56,102 nt of DNA from an uncultured Acidobacteriia bacterium (GCA_903925975.1 CAIYHG010000183.1:1-56102); one strand, 5' to 3'. Counted from the stretch's first letter, positions 34,984 to 44,995 are shown. Notes: a model not told the origin generated them from the sequence alone. Numbers and translations: made by a program.

Positions 34984-37900
34984 TCATCCTTCCATCTCCG
35001 GGTTCGGATTGCGCAAGTGCGCGAGATACGTGGTCCGGGGCCGAGTGTTCAGTTCGCCCAGCAATTCGTAGTTCAAGCGGTCCTCCCGCATCTTCGATAC
35101 GCGGCTGTTCTTATCGTTCAGGTCGCCGAAAATGATCGCTTCGGTGGGGCATGACGCCTGGCAGGCGGTCTGGATGTCGCCGTCTTTGAGCGGCCGGTCG
35201 GCCTTTTCCGCGTCGATCTTGGCCGCATTGATGCGCTGCACGCAGTAGGTGCATTTCTCCATCACCCCGCGGCTGCGAACCGTCACGTCCGGGTTGTGGA
35301 GCAGTTGCAGGCTGGGAGTCTCGTAATCCGAATAGAGGTAGAAATTGAACTTCCGCACCTTATACGGGCAGTTGTTCTGGCAATACCGCGTGCCCACGCA
35401 GCGGTTGTAGACCATGTCGTTCAAGCCTTCGCTGGAGTGGTTGGTTGCTTGAACGGGGCAGACGAGTTCGCACGGCGCGTTCTCGCAATGCATGCAGGGC
35501 AGGGGCTGGTTCGATACCTCGGGGTTCGTCGCGTCGCCCTGGTAGTAGTTGTCAACCCGCAGCCAGTGCATGTCGCGTCCGCGGCGCACCTGGTCTTTCC
35601 CCACAACCGCGATGTTGTTCTCCGCCTGGCAGGCGACTATGCAGGCGTTGCACCCGGTACACGAAGTGAGATCGATGCCCATGCCCCAGGAATGGCCGGG
35701 ATATTTCCACTCGGGATACAGCGTCAGTCCCTTCGGAGTTACCTCCGCCCCCTCATGCACCGAGGCGGGGTTCTTTCGGTAGTCCTCGATATCGCCTTTG
35801 TGGATGATGTGGCGCTTGGTGTCTTCGAAACGCCAGTCGATCATGCCGCCGGACATGGTGGAGGCGAACTCGTACTTGCCCGCAATCTTCTTCGCATCCA
35901 GGCCCACGTCGTGCCACAGCGCCTTCGCCGTACGCAGGCCGTAGGGATTGAAACCCATCCCGGTTCCGGCGCGGCCGGCGCGCGTCCGGCCGTAGCCCAG
36001 ATGCAGCGTCACCGCGGCGTCAGCGTGGCCCGGCTGTATCCAGACAGGGGCTCGCAGAGAGCGCCCCTGATAGGTCAACTGCAACATGTCGCCGCTGGCC
36101 ACGCCGAGGCGGGTCGCAGTGGCGGGGCCAAGAATGGCGGCGTTGTCCCAAGTTAGTTTGGTCAGCGGCTTGGGAAGTTCCTGCAGCCAGCCGTTGTTGG
36201 CGAAGCGCCCGTCGTAGATCGTCGGGTCGGGCCGGAAGATCACTTCAAGCTTGCCCCCCAGCCGCGGCGCTTGAGCATTCACTTTGATGTTCTCGCCATG
36301 TATCGCGGGGGTTTTCGGCGGAAGCGCGGAGCCGGCTATCAGGCCATCGTGGAGCGAACGGCGCCACCACGCCTCGAAATCCGCCCCGGGATGCTGGGCC
36401 GCCCAATAGTTCTTGAGAATGTCGCGTCCCGACGTGGAAGGCGACTCAGTGAAGAGTTGCAGCGTCTCAGCCTGAGACCGGCCGCCGTAAAGCGGCTCAA
36501 TCAGCGGCTGCTGCGGCGTGACGGTTCCGTCGAAGGCCCGCGCATCGCCCCACGATTCCAGGAAGTGGGCCTCGGGAAGCCGCCAGTCGCAGACCGCGGA
36601 AGTCTCATTGTCGTAGAGGCTCAGGTGAATGCTGGTCTTGGCTTTGGCAATGCTGTCGGCCAGCGCCAATTCCACCGGGCCGTTGAAAACCGGGTTCCCG
36701 CCCAGAATCAGCAGCACGCCCACCTGCCCGGCATTGAGGTCGGCCGCGAGTTGCTGCAAGTCGGCCAACTGGTTCACCGGTTTGGCTTCGAGCGGGTCCG
36801 TATAGAACACCGTCTTGCCCACGTTGCCCAGTGCGGCATTCATCACGTGAGCCATCGCATGCACCGCGGGTGACTGATGCTCGCCGGGGAACACCACGCA
36901 CGCGCCTTTGTTCAACAGCAGATCGCGGGCAACCGGGCCGATCCACGAGAAGAGTTCCGCGTTATCGCCTGCAGTCGGCCCCTGGCCCGAACCAACCGCG
37001 GCCATCAGCGCGCCGGCGAAGATTTCCACCTCCGCCGCGCGAAGCGGCAACCGGTGGTCCGCCTTCGACCCCGTCGGTGTGAGCATCGGCTCCACCACGT
37101 ACAGGCGGTTCATCGCGGTTTCAGTTCCCCGCACGCGCCTTCCCGCGGCAAATTGCCGCGCGTAGCGCAAACTGGCGGGGCCCGAAGCCAGGAAATCGGA
37201 GTCGAGCGAAACCACCACTTTGGCGGGCCTCAGGTCGTAATACGTGTTCACCGGCTGAGCGAAGGCCATCATCGAACCCTCGCGCCCCGAGTGCGCCCCC
37301 GCCGGCTCCCACTGAATCCACTTCATGGCCGGGTAGAGCTTCTGAATCCTGCTCAACTGGTCGGCCATGCTCGGCGAGGTGACGGTCTCGGTGAGTATCC
37401 GCAGCCCGAAGCCGTTATTCGCCTTCTGCGACCCCAGAACCTCGCGCAGCGCCGCCATGAACGAGCCCCAGGATTGGATCTCGCCCCGGTACGTGAGGGC
37501 CTGCATCCGGTCCGGATCGTAAAGTTGCAGCACGCCGGCCTGCGAGAACGCGTCGCACGCGCCGAGAGTTGCCGGGTGTTCCGGGTTCCCTTCGATCTTC
37601 GTGGGGCGCCCTTCGTGGCTCTCCGCCAGGATGCCGCTGGCGATGCCGTTCAGCGTAGAGGCTGTGGCATAGAACAGCGGACGCCCCGGCGTCAGGTCTT
37701 CCGGCTGTCTGACGTAAGGCGCAATGTGCTCGGTCGGCTGCCGCGTGCAGGCCGCCAGTCCGCCTAAAGCCAGCGAAGCGGCCATCAGTTTGAGGAAGTT
37801 CCGGCGGCCCTCCACCGGGTTCTCGTCTTCGCTCCAGCCGATGGCTTGGCGGGGGAATTCGCGCTCCAGCAGATCCTGGAACTCCGCAGTCTCGGCCAGT

Positions 37901-37992
37901 TCGTCGAGGCTTCGCCAGTAGTCCCGGCCGCGCGCGTCCTTCAGGCGGCCGCGAACGGCCTCCACATCCAGTGTCTTTTTCTCTTCGCTCAT
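34984..37992 (-). CDS. actB: Alternative complex III iron-sulfur subunit ActB
   Basis: A 1002-residue protein. Near residue 60 it has a twin-arginine-type signal (GRRNFLKLMAASLALGGLAAC, with a possible lipobox), then a long molybdopterin-oxidoreductase-like domain (about 90-720), which in ActB lacks the molybdenum cofactor. The C-terminal ferredoxin-like part has four cysteine clusters: CTGCNACIVAC, CMHCENAPCELVC, CVGTRYCQNNC and CTYC with CQASC, enough for four iron-sulfur centres. It passes electrons from ActC quinol to ActA and ActE hemes. The ATG at 37992 overlaps the actA stop as ATGA. Confidence 0.96.
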   Translation of the reverse strand: MSEEKKTLDVEAVRGRLKDARGRDYWRSLDELAETAEFQDLLEREFPRQAIGWSEDENPVEGRRNFLKLMAASLALGGLAACTRQPTEHIAPYVRQPEDLTPGRPLFYATASTLNGIASGILAESHEGRPTKIEGNPEHPATLGACDAFSQAGVLQLYDPDRMQALTYRGEIQSWGSFMAALREVLGSQKANNGFGLRILTETVTSPSMADQLSRIQKLYPAMKWIQWEPAGAHSGREGSMMAFAQPVNTYYDLRPAKVVVSLDSDFLASGPASLRYARQFAAGRRVRGTETAMNRLYVVEPMLTPTGSKADHRLPLRAAEVEIFAGALMAAVGSGQGPTAGDNAELFSWIGPVARDLLLNKGACVVFPGEHQSPAVHAMAHVMNAALGNVGKTVFYTDPLEAKPVNQLADLQQLAADLNAGQVGVLLILGGNPVFNGPVELALADSIAKAKTSIHLSLYDNETSAVCDWRLPEAHFLESWGDARAFDGTVTPQQPLIEPLYGGRSQAETLQLFTESPSTSGRDILKNYWAAQHPGADFEAWWRRSLHDGLIAGSALPPKTPAIHGENIKVNAQAPRLGGKLEVIFRPDPTIYDGRFANNGWLQELPKPLTKLTWDNAAILGPATATRLGVASGDMLQLTYQGRSLRAPVWIQPGHADAAVTLHLGYGRTRAGRAGTGMGFNPYGLRTAKALWHDVGLDAKKIAGKYEFASTMSGGMIDWRFEDTKRHIIHKGDIEDYRKNPASVHEGAEVTPKGLTLYPEWKYPGHSWGMGIDLTSCTGCNACIVACQAENNIAVVGKDQVRRGRDMHWLRVDNYYQGDATNPEVSNQPLPCMHCENAPCELVCPVQATNHSSEGLNDMVYNRCVGTRYCQNNCPYKVRKFNFYLYSDYETPSLQLLHNPDVTVRSRGVMEKCTYCVQRINAAKIDAEKADRPLKDGDIQTACQASCPTEAIIFGDLNDKNSRVSKMREDRLNYELLGELNTRPRTTYLAHLRNPNPEMEG

Positions 37993-38648
37993 CGGTGGCA
38001 AGTACTGCAGCTGGTCAAGGTGCGAGCGTCCTGTATCTTGTACTCCTGCACCAGGCGGCGCCCAATCTCTTCCTGGTTCCCGGTGGGCTGATACCCCATG
38101 CTGGTGATGAACTCGCGCGGCCTTACCGCTTTTTCGGGGTTGCGGTGGCAGTCTATGCACCAGTTCATCTGAAGCGTGTTTTCCTGCCAGGTGAGCGGCA
38201 TCCGGTCCACGCGGCCGTGGCAAGTCTCGCATCCCACGCCTTTAGCCACATGGATGCCGTGATTGAAATACACGAAATCCGGCAGGTCATGCACCCGCGT
38301 CCACTGTATCGATGCGCCAGTGCGGAAACTGGCCCGCACCGGCTCCAGGGTGGGGCTGGTGGCCCATATTTCCGAGTGGCAGTTCATGCAGGTTTTGGTG
38401 GGTGGAATGTTGGCGAAACTGGAGGTTTCGACGGTCGTGTGGCAATACCGGCAGTCGAGGCCCAGTCCGCCCACGTGGTGGACGTGGCTGAACGGTATGG
38501 GCTGCTCGCGCGGTTGCGTGGCCCGGGTTTGATAGGCCGACTGCTGGAACTCGTAAGCCACCCAGCCGACGCCGCCCACAATCACGGCCACCCCGACCAT
38601 CGTCATCCGTACGAGCGTGTTAGCGCTGTGATGGAAGATTTGGGACAT
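37989..38648 (-). CDS. actA: Alternative complex III pentaheme cytochrome c ActA
   Basis: A 219-residue protein with one N-terminal transmembrane helix (about 14-33) and five CxxCH heme sites: CRYCH, CMNCH, CETCH, CIDCH and CSTCH, the last at the very C-terminus. Five hemes and this length are the ActA signature. It is anchored in the membrane with the heme domain in the periplasm and hands electrons on from ActB. It is the first gene of the respiratory operon. I could not define a convincing promoter in the sequence upstream (38649-38760). Confidence 0.97.
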   Translation of the reverse strand: MSQIFHHSANTLVRMTMVGVAVIVGGVGWVAYEFQQSAYQTRATQPREQPIPFSHVHHVGGLGLDCRYCHTTVETSSFANIPPTKTCMNCHSEIWATSPTLEPVRASFRTGASIQWTRVHDLPDFVYFNHGIHVAKGVGCETCHGRVDRMPLTWQENTLQMNWCIDCHRNPEKAVRPREFITSMGYQPTGNQEEIGRRLVQEYKIQDARTLTSCSTCHR

Positions 38649-39147
38649 GGCTAGACCGGCCCCGCTCCGGCTGCCGGAGAAATGCAGGCTACGAAACTTG
38701 TAGGTGAGATCGAGTGCGCAAGTCTATGCAGGAACTGTCCCTCCAGAGTGTCTTCCCCTTTTGATTGGCAGTAACGAATGTGGAATCACAGGAATGGTCT
38801 CTAATTGGACAAATAGCGTGCGAAATATCACCAATACGTGATGGCTTATGCAATGGTCAGCCTGGAAGCGTTGAGATGCTCTACAGCCCACTTCCGCGTG
38901 GTGTAAAGGTAGGATCATGCTTCCGGGCCGCAGCCGTCCCGCCGGGAGTACTCGCGCATGGCTCTCGGGCCGCGGTCCATGCGCCGAAGTCCTACTGCTG
39001 GTACTGGGTAGCTGAAATCCAGGCACGCCCCTGCGGGCAGGTACCGGAAGTCGTAGCGGGGGCTGGATTTTGCCTCAATCTCATGGTGTAATTGTTCTCC
39101 GTCAACGTATAAACAGGTACCTAAATCCTGTCTGCTGAAAGTGACGA
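38649..39147. other. Long intergenic region with possible structured RNA
   Basis: These 499 bases lie between the divergent actA and receptor operons, and 38740-38860 is clearly more AT-rich than the surroundings. No credible ORF is present. On the plus strand GTAGGA (38909-38914) can pair with TCCTAC (38990-38995), enclosing TCCC/GGGA (38937-38947) and CGCATGG/CCATGCG (38955-38983), which would make a branched fold. A TATAAA at 39108-39113 could be a -10 for the receptor gene. I compared it by eye with cobalamin, glycine, TPP and SAM riboswitch cores and saw no match. Confidence 0.45.
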
Positions 39148-41868
39148 ATGAAGATGCGATTCTGCTCTTTTGTGCTGAGTTTTCTTAGCTTTGCGCTCTG
39201 TGGACAAGCTGAGCAGCCCGTTGCCGGCCTGGTGCTCGATTCGTCGGGTGGGCCGGTAGCCAACGCCAGGGTTGAACTGGTGACGGCCTCGGGTGCTGCA
39301 ATATCCAATACTGTTAGTACTGTATCTGGAGCGTTCAACCTGGGGGATACGCCTCAGGGCGCCTATCTTTTGCACATTACGGCGGCCGGATTCGAGCCGC
39401 AGCAGATGGCTGTTAGCCCCGGCTCCGGGCCGCTGCGCGTCACTTTGACCGTGGCTCCGGTGCGTTCCGAGGTCACCGTCACCGCCTTCCGCGGCATGGT
39501 GGAGGAAGCAGCCAGCTCGGGTCAGACAGTCTCGGTCCGCGACCGTAGGGAGTTCCAGTCGTCGCCGATGGCGCACATAGGAGACGCTCTCCAAGGCAGC
39601 CCGGGAGTCATGCTTCAGGAGACGACGTTCGGCCAAGTCTCGCCTCACCTCCGCGGCCTGACGGGTTATCAGACCCTTCTGCTGGTGGATGGCATCCGGT
39701 ATAACCTTTCCACGTTCCGCTCGGGCCCCAATCAGTATCTTGGCTACATTCAACCTGACCAGGTGGACCGGGTTGAAGCCGTCCTCGGGCCTGCCAGCGC
39801 ATCGTTTGGCAGCGACGCGATGGGGGGCGCTATCAACGTGCTCACGGCCCAGTCGCGCTTCGGCTCCAAGGGCCCCATCGAGTGGCACGGCGGGTTTTCG
39901 GCAATGGGATCTTCCGCGGACCTGGGAACCCGGCCCAATATGCAGCTCTCCGCCAGCAACAAATGGTTCGCGGCGACCCTCGGCGGCTCGTGGAACCGGG
40001 AAAACGATCTCTACGGGGGCGGCGGACAGGATTCCAGAAACGCCTTCACCCGCTTCTTCGGCCTCTCCGCCAATCAGGTGAAGAACCTTTTGGGCGAGCG
40101 CATGCGCTACACGGCGTTCGGGGAGTGGGGCTCTCACGCCAAAGTGGCCTTTCGCCCGGCCGCGGACCAGATTCTCACCCTCTGGTACCAGCGCGGCGAA
40201 ATCCTGGGAGAACGATCCTACCGCGACCAGTTGGGCGGGTCCGCGCGCGCCTTCTCGGCGGTTACGCCTCAACGGCTCGATTTCGCCTACCTCCGGTATG
40301 AGAAGATGCGGCTCGGTTTCCTGGATTCCCTGGTCGGCACGCTCTCTCTGAATTCGCAGTTGGATGGCGCCGCGCGCCAGGCTTACAAAGTCACGGACAC
40401 CATCACTACGGACCGGACCCGCGTGAATGCCTACGGGTACTCGGTCCAGGGCTCGACGCACATCGGCCGCCGCGCGACTCAGATATTTGGCGCGGATGTT
40501 TACGACGAGCACGTGTTCTCGACGCGCTTCCTGACCAACCCCGTAACCAGCGTGGCAACGCAGGACCGCGCGCAGTATCCCAACGATTCCCGATACCGCA
40601 CCACCGGCCTCTTCGTTCAGAACACCGTCGAGGTGGGCAAGTTCCGCGTCGCGGGCGGATTGCGCTTCACCGATATTCGCTTCAACGCCTGGGCCGATCG
40701 AAACGTGAGCGCAGAGGGCAAGAGCCTCGGAGTAGCCGATACCGGGCGTGTCTTCCGCGATGTCAGTTTCAACGCCAGCTTGACCTGGCGCCCGTTCGCG
40801 GCCCTGGCCGTAACCGCGCTGACCAGCCGCGGTTTCCGCGCGCCGAACATGAACGATCTCGGCGGCGCCGGTTTAACGACCCTCGGGTACGATATTCCGA
40901 TCGAAGACCTTCTGGCGTACCATCCCCTGATCGGGACCGATAGCAGCGAGACCGCTGTTTCAGGCGGCAAGACCGCCAGCAGCCTTGGGTCCGAGAGCCT
41001 CATGAACTACGAGCTCGGCATCCGGTACCGGCACAAGGATTTCACAGCCGGCGTTCAATTCTTCGAAGCGGATCTCTCCAACCCCATCAGCAATCGCACG
41101 ATCTTGTTCCCGGTCGATGCGATTCCCACTGAAATCGCCGGCGTTGCCGTGAAACCCATCGCGCAGAGCGCCGCGCAGAAGGCGCAGGGGCTGGTGTCCG
41201 TAAGCACGCCCTTCAGCACCCGTTCGGTGAAGACTTCGGTGAACGACGGCCGGTCGAAGTACTACGGGACTGAAGCCTCCGCCGAGTGGGCGGTATCGAG
41301 CCGGGTCTTCGTCGAAAGCAGCTATTCCTTTCTCTGCGGGCGCGACCTCTATCCGAATCGCGCCGCCCGGCGGCTGCCGCCGCAGCAGGGCATGATTGGG
41401 TTCCGCTGGGTAGCGCCTGGGTCCCGGCTTTGGTTTCAGCCGCAGGCCCGTTTTTCGGGAGCGCAAGGCCGCTTGAACGGCGCGGATATCGATGACGACC
41501 GCATCGGCGCGTCCCGCCGCCGTTCCGATATATCCGACTTCTTCAACGGCGCATTCGCCAAATCTTATATCACTAACGGAGTATTCACGCCCACCGGTGA
41601 AACGCTCCGCGCCATTCAGGACCGCGTGCTGCCGCTGGGCGCGGCCGTGAACGGCGTTCTCATCACGGGGGACGGGGTCCGCGTGCCTTTGTATACTAGA
41701 ACCGACGGCTGGTGGCGCTTCGACCTCCGTGGCGGCGCCAGGCTCGGAGAGCGGCTCACCGCCCAGTTTGGCATTGATAACTTGATGGATCGTAACTACC
41801 GGGTTCACGGCTCCGGGATCGATTCCCCGGGCCGCAATTTATTCCTTGGGATCAGCTATGTTTTTTAG
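39148..41868 (+). CDS. TonB-dependent receptor with N-terminal carboxypeptidase-regulatory-like domain
   Basis: A 906-residue outer-membrane protein. A signal peptide (about 1-22) precedes a carboxypeptidase-regulatory-like domain (about 24-115: VAGLVLDSSGGPVANARVEL). The plug domain follows (about 120-240: LRGLTGYQTLLLVDGIRYN, YIQPDQVDRVEAVLGPAS, SFGSDAMGGAINVL) and then a 22-stranded barrel ending in the aromatic signature GISYVF. Such receptors import siderophores, cobalamin or carbohydrates using TonB energy; the substrate cannot be told. The ATG at 39148 is followed two codons later by another ATG. It is translationally coupled to a second receptor. Confidence 0.93.
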   Translation: MKMRFCSFVLSFLSFALCGQAEQPVAGLVLDSSGGPVANARVELVTASGAAISNTVSTVSGAFNLGDTPQGAYLLHITAAGFEPQQMAVSPGSGPLRVTLTVAPVRSEVTVTAFRGMVEEAASSGQTVSVRDRREFQSSPMAHIGDALQGSPGVMLQETTFGQVSPHLRGLTGYQTLLLVDGIRYNLSTFRSGPNQYLGYIQPDQVDRVEAVLGPASASFGSDAMGGAINVLTAQSRFGSKGPIEWHGGFSAMGSSADLGTRPNMQLSASNKWFAATLGGSWNRENDLYGGGGQDSRNAFTRFFGLSANQVKNLLGERMRYTAFGEWGSHAKVAFRPAADQILTLWYQRGEILGERSYRDQLGGSARAFSAVTPQRLDFAYLRYEKMRLGFLDSLVGTLSLNSQLDGAARQAYKVTDTITTDRTRVNAYGYSVQGSTHIGRRATQIFGADVYDEHVFSTRFLTNPVTSVATQDRAQYPNDSRYRTTGLFVQNTVEVGKFRVAGGLRFTDIRFNAWADRNVSAEGKSLGVADTGRVFRDVSFNASLTWRPFAALAVTALTSRGFRAPNMNDLGGAGLTTLGYDIPIEDLLAYHPLIGTDSSETAVSGGKTASSLGSESLMNYELGIRYRHKDFTAGVQFFEADLSNPISNRTILFPVDAIPTEIAGVAVKPIAQSAAQKAQGLVSVSTPFSTRSVKTSVNDGRSKYYGTEASAEWAVSSRVFVESSYSFLCGRDLYPNRAARRLPPQQGMIGFRWVAPGSRLWFQPQARFSGAQGRLNGADIDDDRIGASRRRSDISDFFNGAFAKSYITNGVFTPTGETLRAIQDRVLPLGAAVNGVLITGDGVRVPLYTRTDGWWRFDLRGGARLGERLTAQFGIDNLMDRNYRVHGSGIDSPGRNLFLGISYVF

Positions 41869-44800
41869 GCGTTTCACTCTCTATCTACCCCTGCTGTTTA
41901 CGCTGGGTACCGCTGCCGGGCAAGTCACCGTCGGCTCCATATCGGGATATGTTCTCGATCCTAACCGCAGACCGATACCTAATGCGATGGTCCGCGCCGT
42001 CGACCCGGCTCGGGCGGCGCAGCGGGAGGCGCGATGCGACGAAGCCGGGTACTACAAGATTGCCGATCTCGGCCCCGCCGAATACGCAGTCACGGCCAGC
42101 GCGGAGCGGTTTGAGCCAGGGTCTCAAAGCCTTTCCGTTGCCGTGAACTCGGTCAACCGCCTCGATTTTCGTCTCTCCCTTCCGGGCGCGCGCGAGAGCG
42201 TGACCGTACACGCCACCATCCCACCGGTGCAGTCGGAAACTTCCGATCTGGGCATGGTCTTGGAACAGACCCGGCTCGATCTGCTGCCGTTAAATCGGCG
42301 GGATTTCCTGCAACTGGCACTGCTCACTCCGGGCGTGGCTCCGCCCGTCGAGGCATCGGAACTCTCCTCTCGCGGCGGCTTCGCCATGCACGCCAATGGC
42401 GCGCGCGAGGAGTATAACGACTACCTGCTCGACGGCGTCGATAACAACGACAGCAATACCAACCGCTACGTTCTTCAGCCGCCCGTGGACGCCATTCAGG
42501 AATTCAAGATCTCTACAAACTCCTACACGGCCGAGTACGGACGAAACGCCGGCGCCCAGGTGAACGTGATTACCCGGAGCGGCTCGAACACGATGCACGG
42601 CTTCGCCTATGAGTATCTGCGGAATCGGGCGCTCGACGCGCGCAACTTCTTCGAGGGCTCCGAACGGGCCAAGTACATCAGGAACCAGTTCGGGGCCGGC
42701 GTGGGAGGCCCCCTCGTCAGGCAGCGCACCTTCTTTTTTGCGAACATCGACGCCCTGCGGGAGAGAGAGGGGCAAACCAGGCTGGGCAGCGTGCCGACTC
42801 TGGCGATGCGAAACGGCAACCTTTCGGCCTTCCCCGATCCCGTGATCAATCCGTTTACGCAGGCGCCGTTCGCCGGCAATATCGTGCCCACTCCGATGAT
42901 CTCGCCCTATGCGTCGAAATACTTCGACCTGTTCCCCAAGCCGAACCTTTCCGGTATTTCGGGGAACTATCTCTCGTCACCCGTGCAGACCGATTCTCAG
43001 ACGCAGACGAACCTGCGGCTCGATCACCGCCTGAGCGCCAGGGATCAGTTGGCGCTGCGCTACAGTTACGGCGTGAACAGCCTGTTCGAGCCCTTCACGG
43101 AAACTTCCACCGACCTCCCCGGATTTGGAGACAGGCTAAAGGATCGCGGCCACAACGGGATGGTGAATTATGTCCACACTTTCGGCTCCGAGGCCGCGAA
43201 CGCGCTCACGCTCGGCTTTAACCGCGGCTTGCGCCAGTTGCTTGCCGAAAACTCCAACGTCAACGTGAACGCGCTCTGGGGCGTAAGCTATTTGCCCAAG
43301 AGCCAGCAGGATTGGGGCTATCCGGGCGTTAGCGTGGCCGGCTTCTCTCACGTCGGCGACGTGGCGGGGTTGCCGATCGATCGCGCGGCCACAACCTACC
43401 AGGTCTCCGACGGCTTCTCATGGGTGACGGGCGCGCACGGCTTCAAGGCCGGCGGCGAAGTGAGGTATTACCACAACAATAGTATTCTCGACCTGTTGGC
43501 CCGCGGCACTCTGAATTTTGCCGGTGCGATTACCGGAAACGGCGTCGGCGATTTGTTGCTGGGGATCCCAACGCTGGGCATACAAGCCAAGCCGGAGAAC
43601 CCACAGGCGCAGCGCACGCATTCGATGTCGCTTTACTTCCAGGATGATTGGAAGGTGAGCCGGTCGCTTACCGCCAATCTCGGCGTACGGTACGATTTCT
43701 TCGCGCCGGTGACCGACGCGGCGGACCGCATGAGCGTGTTCGATCTCAAGAGCATGAGCCTGATCCGCGTGGGAACCAAAGGAGTTTCGCGCTCCGGTTT
43801 TGCCTCCGACAAGAATAACTTCGCCCCGCGCGTCGGGCTGGCTTGGAGTCCCAATCCCACACTGGCTGTTCGCGCCGGCTACGGCATCTATTACGACGGT
43901 GGTATGACGGTGGTGAACTCGTCGCCGTACTTCAACCCGCCGTACTTCACCTTGCGCGTCTACTTCCCCACGGCCACTTCGATGCTGAGCCTCAGTAACC
44001 CGTTCCCGACCGGAGGCGGTTTCGCGCCCGCGGCTTCTCTGACCACGCTGAGCCCCACCCTTTCGAATGCCTATCTGCAGCACTGGAGCTTCAGCGTGCA
44101 GAAGCAAATGGAGGGCATCGGCGTAGCTACCCTGGCCTATGCCGGCTCCAGGGGCTCGCATCTGATCCGGTCGCGCGATATCAATCAGCCCACTCCAGGG
44201 CCCGGAGACGTTGCCGACCGCGCGCCTTATCCGGATTTCAGCAACATCATGCTGGTGGAAAGCGCGGGAAAGTCGTCGTACCACTCGCTGCAGGCTTCGC
44301 TGAATCGGCCTTTGGCGCGCAACCTCAGCCTGATCGTCGCCTACACTTTCTCGAAGTCGATCGACGACACCAGTGCGTTTCTGGCCACCCGCAGCGATCC
44401 GAACTTCCCGCAGAACAGCCGGAATTTCAGCGCGGAGCGGGCGCTCTCCAGTTTCGATACGCCCCACAGGCTGACCTTGGCCTACGTTTATCAATCGCCC
44501 TGGAGCAGCCCGTGGCTGCGGCACTGGCAGGCTAACGGCATCATCGTGGCGCAATCGGGACAGCCCTTCACCCCCGTATTGACGGAAGACAACAGCAATA
44601 CGGGGAATACGGGCGGCAGTTTCGGCTCCGACCGGCCCAACCTGATCCGCAATCCGGTTCTGGCCAATCCGACGCCGGAGAAGTGGTTCGATACCTCCGC
44701 GTTCGCGATGCCGTCCGCTTACACGTTCGGTAACGCCGGGCGCAATATTCTGCGCGGCGACGGCCTTTTTACGGTGGATACGGCCATCTCGCGCACTTTC

Positions 44801-44968
44801 CCGTTCGGCGAAACCACGGCGCTTTCGGTTGAGGCTCAAGCCTTCAATCTTCTGAACGGCGTGAATTTCTCCATGCCCCAGCACAATTTCGGGCAGGACG
44901 ATTTCGGCAAGGTGTTCTCGGCCAGGGCCCCGCGGCAAATCCAATTTGCCGTGCGGCTGAAGTTCTAG
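41858..44968 (+). CDS. Oar-like TonB-dependent receptor
   Basis: A 1036-residue outer-membrane protein. A signal peptide (cleavage near AAGQ) leads to a carboxypeptidase-regulatory-like domain (GSISGYVLDPNRRPIPNAMV), a plug-like part with YNDYLLDGVDNNDSNTN and EYGRNAGAQVNVITRSGSN, and a long barrel. This is the Oar/acidobacterial receptor layout. It ends FAVRLKF. The ATG at 41858 overlaps the previous stop by eleven bases, so the two receptors are made together. An in-frame TTG at 41846 is less likely. A terminator follows at 44996. The substrate is unknown, and no TonB, ExbB or ligand-binding gene lies alongside. Confidence 0.93.
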   Translation: MFFRRFTLYLPLLFTLGTAAGQVTVGSISGYVLDPNRRPIPNAMVRAVDPARAAQREARCDEAGYYKIADLGPAEYAVTASAERFEPGSQSLSVAVNSVNRLDFRLSLPGARESVTVHATIPPVQSETSDLGMVLEQTRLDLLPLNRRDFLQLALLTPGVAPPVEASELSSRGGFAMHANGAREEYNDYLLDGVDNNDSNTNRYVLQPPVDAIQEFKISTNSYTAEYGRNAGAQVNVITRSGSNTMHGFAYEYLRNRALDARNFFEGSERAKYIRNQFGAGVGGPLVRQRTFFFANIDALREREGQTRLGSVPTLAMRNGNLSAFPDPVINPFTQAPFAGNIVPTPMISPYASKYFDLFPKPNLSGISGNYLSSPVQTDSQTQTNLRLDHRLSARDQLALRYSYGVNSLFEPFTETSTDLPGFGDRLKDRGHNGMVNYVHTFGSEAANALTLGFNRGLRQLLAENSNVNVNALWGVSYLPKSQQDWGYPGVSVAGFSHVGDVAGLPIDRAATTYQVSDGFSWVTGAHGFKAGGEVRYYHNNSILDLLARGTLNFAGAITGNGVGDLLLGIPTLGIQAKPENPQAQRTHSMSLYFQDDWKVSRSLTANLGVRYDFFAPVTDAADRMSVFDLKSMSLIRVGTKGVSRSGFASDKNNFAPRVGLAWSPNPTLAVRAGYGIYYDGGMTVVNSSPYFNPPYFTLRVYFPTATSMLSLSNPFPTGGGFAPAASLTTLSPTLSNAYLQHWSFSVQKQMEGIGVATLAYAGSRGSHLIRSRDINQPTPGPGDVADRAPYPDFSNIMLVESAGKSSYHSLQASLNRPLARNLSLIVAYTFSKSIDDTSAFLATRSDPNFPQNSRNFSAERALSSFDTPHRLTLAYVYQSPWSSPWLRHWQANGIIVAQSGQPFTPVLTEDNSNTGNTGGSFGSDRPNLIRNPVLANPTPEKWFDTSAFAMPSAYTFGNAGRNILRGDGLFTVDTAISRTFPFGETTALSVEAQAFNLLNGVNFSMPQHNFGQDDFGKVFSARAPRQIQFAVRLKF

Positions 44969-44995
44969 CCCATACCGTTCGGTTTCAGGCCAAGC

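Noticed and set aside
38765..39091. 108-codon plus-strand ORF in the actA-receptor gap
   Set aside because: No ribosome-binding site, no domain pattern, and a similar-length ORF on the opposite strand; it looks like chance.
38850..39100. Cobalamin riboswitch before the TonB receptor
   Set aside because: No B12-box-like core could be found by eye; only generic stems are present.
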